A program made the translations under genes and the position numbers. Of a DNA stretch of 64,000 nucleotides, positions 1 to 8,030 are shown piece by piece. Under the pieces are notes generated by a model. It did no database searches, was not told where the DNA came from, and saw only the letters and a list, made by a program, of their open reading frames with translations. Source of the DNA: Tropicimonas marinistellae (GTDB lineage: Bacteria > Pseudomonadota > Alphaproteobacteria > Rhodobacterales > Rhodobacteraceae); assembly GCF_001509585.1 (NCBI RefSeq), contig NZ_LNCI01000003.1:434001-498000 (forward strand), read 5' to 3'. Numbering within the stretch: position 1 is the first letter of the stretch; each line of letters begins with the position of its first letter.

Positions 1-51
1 GCCGCGGCGGTCAACTCCCTGACCCTCGGGCTGAGGGGAGATGGAACGTGA
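1..51 (+). CDS. cobH: C-terminal end of precorrin-8X methylmutase (CobH), partial
   Basis: An open frame enters from the left edge and ends with TGA at 49-51, giving a tail containing AAVNSLTLGL. Precorrin isomerases usually end in a helix of the type AAxNALA, so the tail fits CobH, and cobH commonly precedes cobL in Rhodobacteraceae. The stop overlaps the GTG start of cobL by four bases (GTGA at 48-51), as expected for an upstream member of the same operon. Only 16 residues are visible, so the call rests mainly on context. Confidence 0.5.
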   Translation, partial: AAAVNSLTLGLRGDGT

Positions 52-1241
52 GCGCATGGCTTGACGTAATCGGCATGGGCGACGATGGCTGGGACGGACT
101 TGCACCCGCCGCCCGGTCGCGACTGCAAGAGGCAGAGGTGATCGTCACCGGCCCGCGCCTGGATGCGAAACTCCCGGAATTGAACGCGGAACGAAAACTC
201 TGGCCATCTCCCTTCCGCGACCTTGCCGACGAACTCGCACGGCATCGCGGCCGTCGTGTCGCCGTTCTGGTGACCGGCGATCCTCTCTGGTATTCCGCCG
301 GAGCGCTCTTTCTACGCCGCTTTGGACCCGACGAGATCACCTACTACCCGCAGCTTTCGGCTTTCCAACTCGCCGCCGCACGCATGAAATGGAGCCTCGC
401 CGATGCGGAGACCCTCACCATTCACGGCAGACCGGCTGAACAGGCGATCCCATTCTTCACCCCCGGTGCGCGCCTGCTGATCCTGACCAAGGATGGCAAG
501 TCGCCCGCAAAGGTGGCGACGATGCTGACAGAACGCGGGATGGGCGCCAGCCGGCTGACAGTGCTGGCCAGTCTGGGCGGGTCGGCGGAGAGCCGGACCG
601 AGGGGACCGCGGTGGATTGGTCGGGCGAGGCGCCGGATTTCCACGTTCTCGCGGTCGAGTGCCTTGGTGCGCCGGGTGGAGTGGTCTTGCCGCGCACGGG
701 GCTGCCCGACGCGGCCTTCTCGCATGATGGACAACTCACCAAGCGCGAATTGCGGGTGTTGACGCTGGCCGCGCTCGCGCCCCGGCGCGGCCAATTGCTG
801 TGGGACATCGGCACCGGCTGTGGCTCGGTCGCAATCGAATGGATGCGCGCGGACCGGGACATGCGGGCGATTGGCTTTGACCGGTCCGCGGAGCGGTTGG
901 CCATGGCCTCTGAAAACGCGACCCGGCTTGGGGCGCCGCGTCTCGATCTTCGCCATGCGGAAGTACCGGATGCACTCACCGATTTGCCCGCACCCGATGC
1001 CGTTTTCATTGGCGGCGGCCTGTCCGAACAGACGGCTGCGGCGGCGCTGGGTGCTTTGCGACCGCATGGTCGCCTCGTCGCCAATGCGGTCACTCTGGAC
1101 AGCGAGGCGGCATTGGCGCGCCTGCATGCGCAGCACGGCGGCAGCCTCATCCGGGTTTCGGTCGCCCGCGCGACCCCCGTGGGCCGCATGCGCGGCTGGA
1201 AGCCGATGATGCCCGTCACGCAATGGAGTTTCACGAAATGA
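48..1241 (+). CDS. cobL: Precorrin-6Y C5,15-methyltransferase (decarboxylating)
   Basis: This bifunctional enzyme of the aerobic cobalamin pathway methylates precorrin-6B at C5 and C15 and decarboxylates the acetate side chain at C12. The 397-aa product has the two expected halves: a CbiE-like tetrapyrrole methylase domain (about residues 1-200, beginning LDVIGMGDDGWDGL) and a CbiT-like Rossmann methyltransferase (about 205-397). The SAM-binding loop WDIGTGCGSVAIEW lies near residue 255. The length is normal for fused CobL. The GTG start overlaps the upstream stop by four bases, and the end overlaps cobI in an ATGA, so translation is probably coupled along the operon. Confidence 0.95.
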   Translation: MSAWLDVIGMGDDGWDGLAPAARSRLQEAEVIVTGPRLDAKLPELNAERKLWPSPFRDLADELARHRGRRVAVLVTGDPLWYSAGALFLRRFGPDEITYYPQLSAFQLAAARMKWSLADAETLTIHGRPAEQAIPFFTPGARLLILTKDGKSPAKVATMLTERGMGASRLTVLASLGGSAESRTEGTAVDWSGEAPDFHVLAVECLGAPGGVVLPRTGLPDAAFSHDGQLTKRELRVLTLAALAPRRGQLLWDIGTGCGSVAIEWMRADRDMRAIGFDRSAERLAMASENATRLGAPRLDLRHAEVPDALTDLPAPDAVFIGGGLSEQTAAAALGALRPHGRLVANAVTLDSEAALARLHAQHGGSLIRVSVARATPVGRMRGWKPMMPVTQWSFTK

Positions 1242-1936
1242 GCGGCACACTCTACGGGCTGGGTCTTGGCCCTGGCGATCCGGAGTTGATGACCCTGAAA
1301 GCGCATCGTCTGATCTCCACCGCCGAAGTCATTGCCTATCCGGCCCCAGACAGCGGTGACAGCTTCGCCCGCTCGATTGCCGCGAGTTTCATACCGGTCG
1401 GCGCGCGCGAGATACCAATCGTGATCCCCATGCGCAGCGCGCGCTTTCCGGCGCAGGAAGTCTATGACGCAGCCGCCGGAGAGATCGCGGCGGTGCTGGA
1501 AACCGGCGGGGATGTGGTCGTGCTCTGCGAAGGCGATCCGTTCTTCTACGGCTCTTTCATGTATCTGTTCGCCCGGCTGGCGGATCGGTTCCCGACGGAG
1601 GTCGTGCCCGGCGTTTCGTCGTTGTGCGCCGTCACCGCCGCCGCAGGCCTGCCGCTCATTGCACGTGACGAGGTGCTGACGGTATTGCCGGCAACCTTGC
1701 CGGCCGCCGAACTGGAGGCGCAGATCCGCAAATCGAACGCCGTGGCCATCATGAAACTCGGACGCCATTTCGCCAAGGTCCGGTCCATGCTGGACGGATT
1801 GGGGTTGGGTGAAAGGGCCGTATTCGTCTCCCACGCCTCGCTGCCGGAACAGAACGTCTGTCCGCTCTCGCGCGCCCCGGAGACGGTGCCCTACTTCTCG
1901 ATGGTCGTTCTGCCGGGGAGGGATTCGCATGTCTGA
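1238..1936 (+). CDS. cobI: Precorrin-2 C20-methyltransferase
   Basis: SAM-dependent methyltransferase that adds a methyl group at C20 of precorrin-2. The 232-aa product has the tetrapyrrole methylase signature at its N-terminus (YGLGLGPGDPELMTLKA) and the second family motif around CEGDPFFYGSFMYL near residue 95. I chose the ATG at 1238 because it forms a 4-bp ATGA overlap with the cobL stop and puts the GxGPGDP motif at the usual distance from the N-terminus. An in-frame ATG at 1223 would add only five residues. The 3' end overlaps the next gene by eight bases. Confidence 0.94.
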   Translation: MSGTLYGLGLGPGDPELMTLKAHRLISTAEVIAYPAPDSGDSFARSIAASFIPVGAREIPIVIPMRSARFPAQEVYDAAAGEIAAVLETGGDVVVLCEGDPFFYGSFMYLFARLADRFPTEVVPGVSSLCAVTAAAGLPLIARDEVLTVLPATLPAAELEAQIRKSNAVAIMKLGRHFAKVRSMLDGLGLGERAVFVSHASLPEQNVCPLSRAPETVPYFSMVVLPGRDSHV

Positions 1937-3737
1937 GCCGGTGCCAGTCATCGTCTCGCTGACGTCGCACGGTGACCTGGCCGCGCGGATTGCCGCAGCA
2001 ACCGGTGGACGTCGCGACTTGCGCGGGCAGGACTTCGACGATCCCGGAACGCATCTGCGAGCGCTTTTTACCGCCGGTCATCCAATTGTCGGGATCGCGG
2101 CAGCGGGTATCCTGATACGCCTGCTGGCGCCGGTTCTGTCCGACAAGCGCGACGAGCCTCCGGTGATTTCGGTCGCGGCTGATGGTTCTACCGTGGTGCC
2201 CCTGTTAGGCGGCCATCGCGGCGCGAACGTGCTCGCTCACAGCATCGCGGAGACGCTGGGCTGCGCGGCCGCCGTCACCACCGCTGGGGATGTAGCGCTC
2301 GGGGTGGCGCTGGACGCGCCGCCGGACGGTTGGCGGCTGGAGAATCCCGACGCCGCGAAACCAGTGATGGCCGCGCTGCTCGCGGGCAGCCGCGGGCAGC
2401 TGTCGGGGGACGCGCCCTGGCTTGCGCCGCTGGTAACGCAGGGGGTGGTCGACACCCTGCCAGCAGATGCCAATGCGCCCGTCGTTCTCAGCGTACCGGG
2501 GACCGCGCCGTTGATATTCCGGCACGCGGCCTACGCACTTGGTGTGGGTTGTGCCCGTGGATGCGCGCCGGAGGAACTGATCGGGCTTGTGGAGCGCACG
2601 CTCGACGCCGCCGGGCTCGCCGAAGGCGATGTTGCGGCGGTGCATTCGATCGACCTCAAGTCGGATGAGGCGGCTATCCACGCGCTGGCGCATCGACTGG
2701 GTGTTCCGGCGGCCTTCCACCCGGCCGCGCGGTTGGAGCGGGAAACGCCGCGCCTTGCGACACCGTCCGATATCGTCTTTGCCGAGGTCGGGTGCCACGG
2801 TGTCGCCGAAGGCGCCGCGCTCGCGGCGGCAGGGCCGGGCGGTAGGCTCGACGTGCCCAAGGCCAAAAGCGCCAATGCGACATGTGCTCTGGCGCGGATT
2901 TCATCGGGCGGCGATGCCGGCACTCCGCGCGGCCACCTGGCCGTGGTCGGGATCGGACCGGGGCAGGCAAACTGGCGCACGCCGGAAGCGACGCGGCTGA
3001 TCGCCGAGGCGGACGAACTGGTCGGCTATGGATTCTACATCGACCTCCTCGGGGCAGAGGCGCGCGGTCGGATGCGCCGCGATTTTGCCTTGGGCGAGGA
3101 GGAAGCACGCTGCCGCTACGCGCTGGAAGCCGCGGGCGAAGGGCGGCGTGTGGCACTGATCTGTTCCGGCGACGGTGGGATCTACGCCATGGGTGCGCTG
3201 GTCATGGAATTGCTCGATCGCGCGAGCGACGCCGGCGGCGTCTCGGCAGCGGCGAAACGCGTGGAGGTGACCCACGCGCCGGGGATCTCCGCCCTTCAGG
3301 CCGCCTCGGCCCGCGCAGGCGCCCTTCTCGGGCATGACTTTTGCGCGATTTCGCTGTCGGACCTGCTGACGCCTCGGGAGGCAATTCTCAAACGCATCAA
3401 AGCGGCCGCCGAGGGCGATTTCGTCGTCGCCTTCTACAACCCGGTCTCGCGTCGCCGTCGCACACTGCTTGCCGAGGCGCGTGATATCCTGCTGGCCCAC
3501 CGTCCGGCGGACACGCCGGTTCTGCTCGCGCAGAGCCTCGGGCGGCCCGAAGAATCGATAGCATTACGTCGGCTCGACGCGCTCGATGTGGACGAGGTGG
3601 ATATGATGACCATCGTCCTCGTCGGGGCGTCCGCGTCGCGTCGCGTTGAAAGCGGCGATATCGCGGCCGGTGCCGGCGGCACCTGGATATATACGCCGCG
3701 AGGCTATGCAAAACGGATCGACGGAGCTCGCACATGA
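1929..3737 (+). CDS. cobJ: CbiG/CobE-like domain fused to precorrin-3B C17-methyltransferase (CobJ)
   Basis: The 602-aa protein has two parts. Residues 1 to about 320 resemble CbiG, with the CobE-like C-terminal module (YALGVGCARGCAPEE and GCHGVAEGAAL). Residues about 330-602 form a CobJ methylase, starting VVGIGPGQANWRTPEA, with ICSGDGGIYAMGAL, FVVAFYNPVSRRR and the usual late segment. CobJ methylates C17 and contracts the ring. CbiG opens the lactone in the anaerobic pathway, while CobE is an accessory factor in aerobic producers, so the N-terminal role here is uncertain. The ATG at 1929 gives an MSEPVPVIVSLTSHG start and an 8-bp overlap with cobI. The reading frame stays open further upstream, but the extra residues look like cobI shadow. 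Confidence 0.9.
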   Translation: MSEPVPVIVSLTSHGDLAARIAAATGGRRDLRGQDFDDPGTHLRALFTAGHPIVGIAAAGILIRLLAPVLSDKRDEPPVISVAADGSTVVPLLGGHRGANVLAHSIAETLGCAAAVTTAGDVALGVALDAPPDGWRLENPDAAKPVMAALLAGSRGQLSGDAPWLAPLVTQGVVDTLPADANAPVVLSVPGTAPLIFRHAAYALGVGCARGCAPEELIGLVERTLDAAGLAEGDVAAVHSIDLKSDEAAIHALAHRLGVPAAFHPAARLERETPRLATPSDIVFAEVGCHGVAEGAALAAAGPGGRLDVPKAKSANATCALARISSGGDAGTPRGHLAVVGIGPGQANWRTPEATRLIAEADELVGYGFYIDLLGAEARGRMRRDFALGEEEARCRYALEAAGEGRRVALICSGDGGIYAMGALVMELLDRASDAGGVSAAAKRVEVTHAPGISALQAASARAGALLGHDFCAISLSDLLTPREAILKRIKAAAEGDFVVAFYNPVSRRRRTLLAEARDILLAHRPADTPVLLAQSLGRPEESIALRRLDALDVDEVDMMTIVLVGASASRRVESGDIAAGAGGTWIYTPRGYAKRIDGART

Positions 3738-4498
3738 CCGTCCATTTCATCGGTGCCGGCCCCGGGGATCCGGAGCTTATCACCGTTAAGGGCCAGCGGC
3801 TTATCGCCTCCTGCCCGGTGTGTCTTTACGCTGGTTCCCTGGTGCCCGAAGCGGTCGTGGCCGGTGCTCCGGATGGCGCGCGGGTCGTGGATACCGCACC
3901 GCTCGCGCTTGACGAGATCGTCGCCGAGATCGCCGCCGCCCACGCGAAGGATCAGGACGTGGCGCGCGTGCACTCTGGCGATCCGTCGCTTTACGGGGCG
4001 ATCGCCGAACAGGTCCGCCGGTTGCGCGCGCTCGGCATCCCGTATGATATCACCCCCGGCGTACCGGCCTATGCCGCCGCAGCTGCCGCAATTGGGCAGG
4101 AACTGACAATCCCGGAGGTGGCACAGACCGTCATCCTCACCCGTACGGCAATGAAGTCCTCGGCCATGCCCGAGGGCGAGGACCTTGCAACGCTAGGTGC
4201 CTCCCGCGCGACACTGGCGATCCACCTGTCGATCCGCAATCTGTTGGAAATCGAGCGACAGCTTGCACCGCTCTACGGCGCCGATTGCCCGGTCATCGTC
4301 GCCTATCGCGTTGGGTGGCCCGACGAAAGCTACATTCGCGGCACGCTCGCCGATATTCGCGAGAAGGTGCGCGCTGCCAAACTAACCCGGACGGCCCTGG
4401 TTTTCGTCGGTCGCGTATTCGCGCAGCACGAGTTCCCCGATTCCGCGCTCTACGACGCGAACCAGCCCCATATTCTGCGTCCGAAGCGAAAGCCTTAG
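3734..4498 (+). CDS. cobM: Precorrin-4 C11-methyltransferase
   Basis: SAM-dependent methyltransferase that converts precorrin-4 to precorrin-5. The 254-aa sequence opens with FIGAGPGDPELITVKG and carries VHSGDPSLYGAI near residue 80, then TPGVPAYAAAAAAIGQELT, the standard CobM/CbiF order. Start and upstream stop share an ATGA. It is the last gene of the forward cob operon. Beyond it, a gap of 145 bp separates it from the convergent cobB and contains a copy of the structured repeat. Confidence 0.95.
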   Translation: MTVHFIGAGPGDPELITVKGQRLIASCPVCLYAGSLVPEAVVAGAPDGARVVDTAPLALDEIVAEIAAAHAKDQDVARVHSGDPSLYGAIAEQVRRLRALGIPYDITPGVPAYAAAAAAIGQELTIPEVAQTVILTRTAMKSSAMPEGEDLATLGASRATLAIHLSIRNLLEIERQLAPLYGADCPVIVAYRVGWPDESYIRGTLADIREKVRAAKLTRTALVFVGRVFAQHEFPDSALYDANQPHILRPKRKP

Positions 4499-4558
4499 CG
4501 CTCCGGCCTGTCCATGTTCACGCGGCGTGGGCGGGGATATCCGTCTGCCGCGCTGCCC

Positions 4559-4630
4559 GCGCGCCGCGGCGCGCGGCCCGGCCCAACGGGAGGAGCCGCA
4601 TCTGCGATGCGCCGACGACGGGCGGGAGCC
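4559..4630 (+). repeat. Structured intergenic repeat, copy 1
   Basis: About 72 bp between the convergent 3' ends of cobM and cobB. It contains, in order: a GC-rich stem (GCGCGCCGCGGCGCGC), the core GGCCCAACGGGAGGAG, a second hairpin GCATC-tgc-GATGC and a tail GACGACGGGCGGGAG. The same order recurs at 31004-31080 (direct) and 30815-30885 (inverted), with stem sequences that differ but still pair. Confidence 0.8.
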
Positions 4631-4643
4631 ACCGCTGTCGGTC

Positions 4644-5933
4644 TTATCCGGGCGCGATAATGTGTGCGAAGCTCCCCGCGACACGGCCAATCTGCAGACC
4701 CATGTTTGGGGTGGGTGTACCAGTAGCGTCGGTCGCCCGAAACAACCGCGCTGCGCCACCCTCTTCGACAATCGTGGCATAGTGGAATTCGTGCCCCATC
4801 AGCGCGCCGTTCCACGGTGCGCCGGGCAACGGCGACAATCGCCGGTACCCCAGCGTTCGGCGGCGTTCGGCAAAGGACGTCACGAGCGGCAACAGGCCCA
4901 GCATCTCGTGGCGGGTGCCATCGGCGTCAATCATCCCATCGCCGAGGGCCATGTACCCGCCGCACTCGCCGTAGATCCGCGCGCCACGGTCGGCCGCCCG
5001 CCGGGTCAGGCCGAGGAACTTGCCCGCATTCGCCAACCGCCCGGCATGAAGCTCCGGATAGCCACCGGGCAGGAAAACCGCGTCGGCGAACTGGTCCGGT
5101 CCCTTGTTGTCGAGTGGCGAAAAGGACAGGATCTGCGCGCCCTGTGCGTGCCAATCGTCAAGCAGGTGGGGGTAGACGAAGGCGAAGGCCGCATCGCGGG
5201 CCACGGCGATGCGTTGACCCAATGGCGGCAACCGGTTGGATGAGCCACTCGCCGGCGCCACGGGGCCGGCCGCGGCGAGCATCGCATCGAGGTCGAGCGC
5301 GGCCTCCAACCGGTCCGCGGCTCCTTCCAGGAAGCTCTCGATTCCCTCGGTTTCGGCGGCCTGAACAAGCCCCAGGTGCCGCTCCGGCAGGCTCAGCGCC
5401 CGGTCGCGCGGGATTGCACCGAACACCGGGATGTCCACGTCGCGCATGGGGCGCAGGGCCATCTCGGCGTGCGCCTCCGACCCGCACCGGTTCAGGATCA
5501 CGCCCGCCACCGGCAGATCCGGGCGCAGTGCCTGTAGTCCTACGGCAGGCAGCAATGCCGATTGCCCGGTCTTCGCAATGTCGAGCACAAGCACGAGGGG
5601 CAAGCCGAGCAAAGCTGCCAGGTCCGCAGCCGAACCGTGCCCGTCGCGACCCGCATCGAGGACGCCCATGGCGGCCTCCACCACCAGGAATGCCCCGCCT
5701 TGTGCGGCTGCCCGGGCCAGCAACGTTTGCGGAGTCATCGCCCAGGCGTCGAGGTTCACCGAAGGCGCGCCGCAGGCAGCTTCGTGGAAGGCCGGGTCGA
5801 TGTAGTCCGGGCCGCTCTTGGCCGCGCGCACATCCAGACCACGCCGCTTGAGTGCCCTGAGCAGCCCGAGCGTTACCACCGTCTTGCCCGCACCGGAACT
5901 GGCAGCGGCGATCACGAAGCCGCGCGCAGTCAT
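4644..5933 (-). CDS. cobB: Hydrogenobyrinic/cobyrinic acid a,c-diamide synthase
   Basis: Amidates the a and c acetate side chains of the corrin ring, using ATP and glutamine. The 429-aa product starts with an ATP-binding loop (ASSGAGKTVVTLGLLRAL, residues about 10-30). It ends in a class-I-like glutamine amidotransferase domain with FLPGGYPELHAGRLA and the catalytic cysteine in GECGGYMALGDG (about residue 320). The start codon overlaps the stop of cobA in an ATGA, so cobA and cobB form a reverse two-gene operon that converges on cobM. Confidence 0.95.
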   Translation of the reverse strand: MTARGFVIAAASSGAGKTVVTLGLLRALKRRGLDVRAAKSGPDYIDPAFHEAACGAPSVNLDAWAMTPQTLLARAAAQGGAFLVVEAAMGVLDAGRDGHGSAADLAALLGLPLVLVLDIAKTGQSALLPAVGLQALRPDLPVAGVILNRCGSEAHAEMALRPMRDVDIPVFGAIPRDRALSLPERHLGLVQAAETEGIESFLEGAADRLEAALDLDAMLAAAGPVAPASGSSNRLPPLGQRIAVARDAAFAFVYPHLLDDWHAQGAQILSFSPLDNKGPDQFADAVFLPGGYPELHAGRLANAGKFLGLTRRAADRGARIYGECGGYMALGDGMIDADGTRHEMLGLLPLVTSFAERRRTLGYRRLSPLPGAPWNGALMGHEFHYATIVEEGGAARLFRATDATGTPTPNMGLQIGRVAGSFAHIIAPG

Positions 5934-6790
5934 GACGCTTCGGCTGTGCCCCCGCGCAGCAGTGGATCGAGGTCTCTCGGTGCCATGCCCTGCAACTGCC
6001 CCATCCAGTCAATCACCTGGCGCATCAGAACGACGCGGCCTAGGCAGACGATGGCCGGGGCTTCCATCTTGGCGCGCACCGCTTCATCCGCGGCGGCGCC
6101 AAGTGTGGTTTCCAGCACCCGCATGTCTGAAAGAGTCGCGTTCGAGACGATGGCTACGGGCTCCGTTGCATCGCGACCGCCTTCGAGAAGTGCTTGCGAA
6201 ATCTGCGGCAAGTGTTTGATTGCCATGTACATAACAATAACAGGGCTGCCCATTGCGAGCGAGTGCCAGTCAATCGCAGACGGTGTGAGCCCGGTCTGAT
6301 CGTGGCCGGTGAGGAAGGTCACGGCCTGGTTCACGTCGCGGTGCGTCACAGGAATGCCGGCATAGGCGAGCCCGCCGATACCGGCCGAAATGCCCGGTGT
6401 GACCCGGAATGGCACGCCCGCTTGTACCAGCGCTTGCGCCTCTTCGCCGCCACGTCCGAAAACGAAGGGGTCGCCTCCCTTCAGCCGCAAGACGCGCCGG
6501 CCCTCCCGTGCCAGTTCGATCAAACGGAGCGAGATGTCGCGCTGCTTTGCCGAGGGGCGTCCACCGCGCTTGCCGGCGTATTCCAGAACGGTTTCGTCAC
6601 GCCGCCAGTCGAGAATGCGCGAATCCACAAGGGCGTCGTAGACGATCACGTCGGCCTGCTGGAGCGCGTGCAACGCCTGCAGGGTCAGGAGACCGGGCTC
6701 GCCGGGACCAGCGCCCACCAGCCAAACGAGGCCCGGTGGAAATTCCGGCCATTCATGGGGAGGCAGGGTTAAACGCGTATCGTCAGTCAT
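5930..6790 (-). CDS. cobA: Uroporphyrinogen-III C-methyltransferase (SUMT)
   Basis: Makes precorrin-2 from uroporphyrinogen III, the entry step of the cobalamin branch. Visible motifs are LVGAGPGEPGLLTLQA near the N-terminus, KRGGRPSAKQRDI, RLKGGDPFVFGRGGEE, then GIPVTHRDVNQAVTFLTGH. I place the start at the ATG at 6790 (MTDDTRL, 286 aa). An ATG four codons upstream (6802) is equally possible, and the frame is open to 6877 without family similarity. It is a stand-alone methyltransferase with no CysG siroheme module. It is divergent from cobK across about 170 bp. Confidence 0.94.
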   Translation of the reverse strand: MTDDTRLTLPPHEWPEFPPGLVWLVGAGPGEPGLLTLQALHALQQADVIVYDALVDSRILDWRRDETVLEYAGKRGGRPSAKQRDISLRLIELAREGRRVLRLKGGDPFVFGRGGEEAQALVQAGVPFRVTPGISAGIGGLAYAGIPVTHRDVNQAVTFLTGHDQTGLTPSAIDWHSLAMGSPVIVMYMAIKHLPQISQALLEGGRDATEPVAIVSNATLSDMRVLETTLGAAADEAVRAKMEAPAIVCLGRVVLMRQVIDWMGQLQGMAPRDLDPLLRGGTAEAS

Positions 6791-6964
6791 GGCGCGCAGC
6801 ATAGTGCTGCCCTGCGGCGAAGGCGAGACATCATCGTGCGAATTCCCCTGCACCTGCTGTTGGTCTGGCGCCCGCACAGGCTATAGCTCACCAATGACAC
6901 CTGAGTCTTGCACGCCGCTTCGATGCCATTTCCCACGCCGCCCCGCTGCTCCGGGCCGATGGCA

Positions 6965-7729
6965 ATGAATGCGCGGGTCCTGATCCTCGGCGGCACGTCA
7001 GAGGCGCGCGAACTGGCCGAGGCCTTGGCGGCGCGCGACATCGACACGGTGACTGCGCTTGCGGGCGCGTCCGGCCGCGCAAGCGGGTATGCAGGCGACG
7101 TCCGCATTGGCGGTTTCGGTGGTGCCGCGGGGCTGGCCGATTACCTGGCGGCGCAGGACGTGTCGGCACTGGTTGATGCGACACATCCCTTTGCCGCAAC
7201 GATCTCGGGCCATGCGGCGGCGGCTGCGCGGCTTTCGGGCTGTCCGACGATCAGGCTCGACCGCCCGGCCTGGACGGAGCCCTCCGGTGCTGGCTGGCAA
7301 CAGGTCGCAACGCTCGCGCAGGCGGTATCACGTCTGCCATCCGGCGCGCGCGCCTTCATGGCGACGGGGAAGGGCTCTGCGGGCGTGCTCTCCAACCGTG
7401 CGGATGTGACATTTGTTTTGCGCAGCATTGCGGCGGTACCGGACCTGCCGACCCATGTGGAACCCGTACTCGCACACCCGCCGTTTTCCGAGGATGCTGA
7501 GCACGCGCTCTTTGCGTCGATGGGCATTACGCATCTGGTAACGAAGAATTCGGGCGGCGCGAGCGGCCGGAGCAAACTCGATGCGGCTGCAGCGCTTGGG
7601 CTTCCTGTTATCATGGTTGTACGTCCGCCCGCACCAATCGGAGTCGCCAGCGTTTCCAGCGTCGCAGAGGCGTTGGACTGGCTCGAGCAAACGCTGGCGC
7701 TTGACACTTCTTCCGGACCGACGCCATAA
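6965..7729 (+). CDS. cobK: Precorrin-6A reductase
   Basis: Reduces precorrin-6A to dihydro-precorrin-6A with NADPH. The product has the Rossmann-like opening VLILGGTSEARELAEALA, then DATHPFAATISGHAAAAA near residue 75 and VTKNSGGASGRSKLDAA near residue 205, all typical of CobK/CbiJ. I use the ATG at 6965 (254 aa). ATG codons at 6959 and 6908 are also in frame but lengthen the protein beyond the conserved fold. It is followed by the cobalamin riboswitch, so cobK is probably transcribed apart from the cobW operon. Confidence 0.92.
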   Translation: MNARVLILGGTSEARELAEALAARDIDTVTALAGASGRASGYAGDVRIGGFGGAAGLADYLAAQDVSALVDATHPFAATISGHAAAAARLSGCPTIRLDRPAWTEPSGAGWQQVATLAQAVSRLPSGARAFMATGKGSAGVLSNRADVTFVLRSIAAVPDLPTHVEPVLAHPPFSEDAEHALFASMGITHLVTKNSGGASGRSKLDAAAALGLPVIMVVRPPAPIGVASVSSVAEALDWLEQTLALDTSSGPTP

Positions 7730-7734
7730 CCTGC

Positions 7735-7915
7735 GCACGAGGTGCCCGGTGCGATCCGGGCGAAGAGGGAATGCGAAAGGGCGCCCGTGTGTGCCCCGAA
7801 CCGCAGCCGCCCCCGCGACTGTATGCGGAGAGCCGCCACCCGTTGCCACTGGCGCTTGCCGCCGGGAAGGCCGGTGCCGGCAGCGACCCGCGAGCCAGGA
7901 GACCTGCCTCGTGCC
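7735..7915 (+). promoter_or_regulatory. Cobalamin (AdoCbl-type) riboswitch aptamer
   Basis: The region shows the conserved blocks of the B12 riboswitch in the right order: GCCGCCCCCGCGACTGTATGCGG near 7808-7830, GCCACTGG followed by CCGGGAAGGCC near 7848-7872, and the B12 box GAGCCAGGAGACCTGCC at 7892-7908. It precedes cobW by about 115 nt. The expression platform contains a second GAAGACCTGCC just before the AAGGAG ribosome-binding site (8017-8022), which could take part in alternative pairing that hides the site. It should repress the cobW-cobN-cobO-cobQ operon when cobalamin is plentiful. Confidence 0.93.
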
Positions 7916-8030
7916 GCCGGCGCAGCCGGTGCGGGATGCGGATTCGGGCGGGGTGCCCCGGCGTCGCGTCGGCGCAGGCGCCGCCCGCGGGAGTGGAGCA
8001 TCCGAAGACCTGCCGCAAGGAGCCCGCGCC

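Noticed and set aside
422-1951. 509-codon reverse frame over cobL and cobI
   Set aside because: Shadow of conserved cobalamin genes on the other strand.
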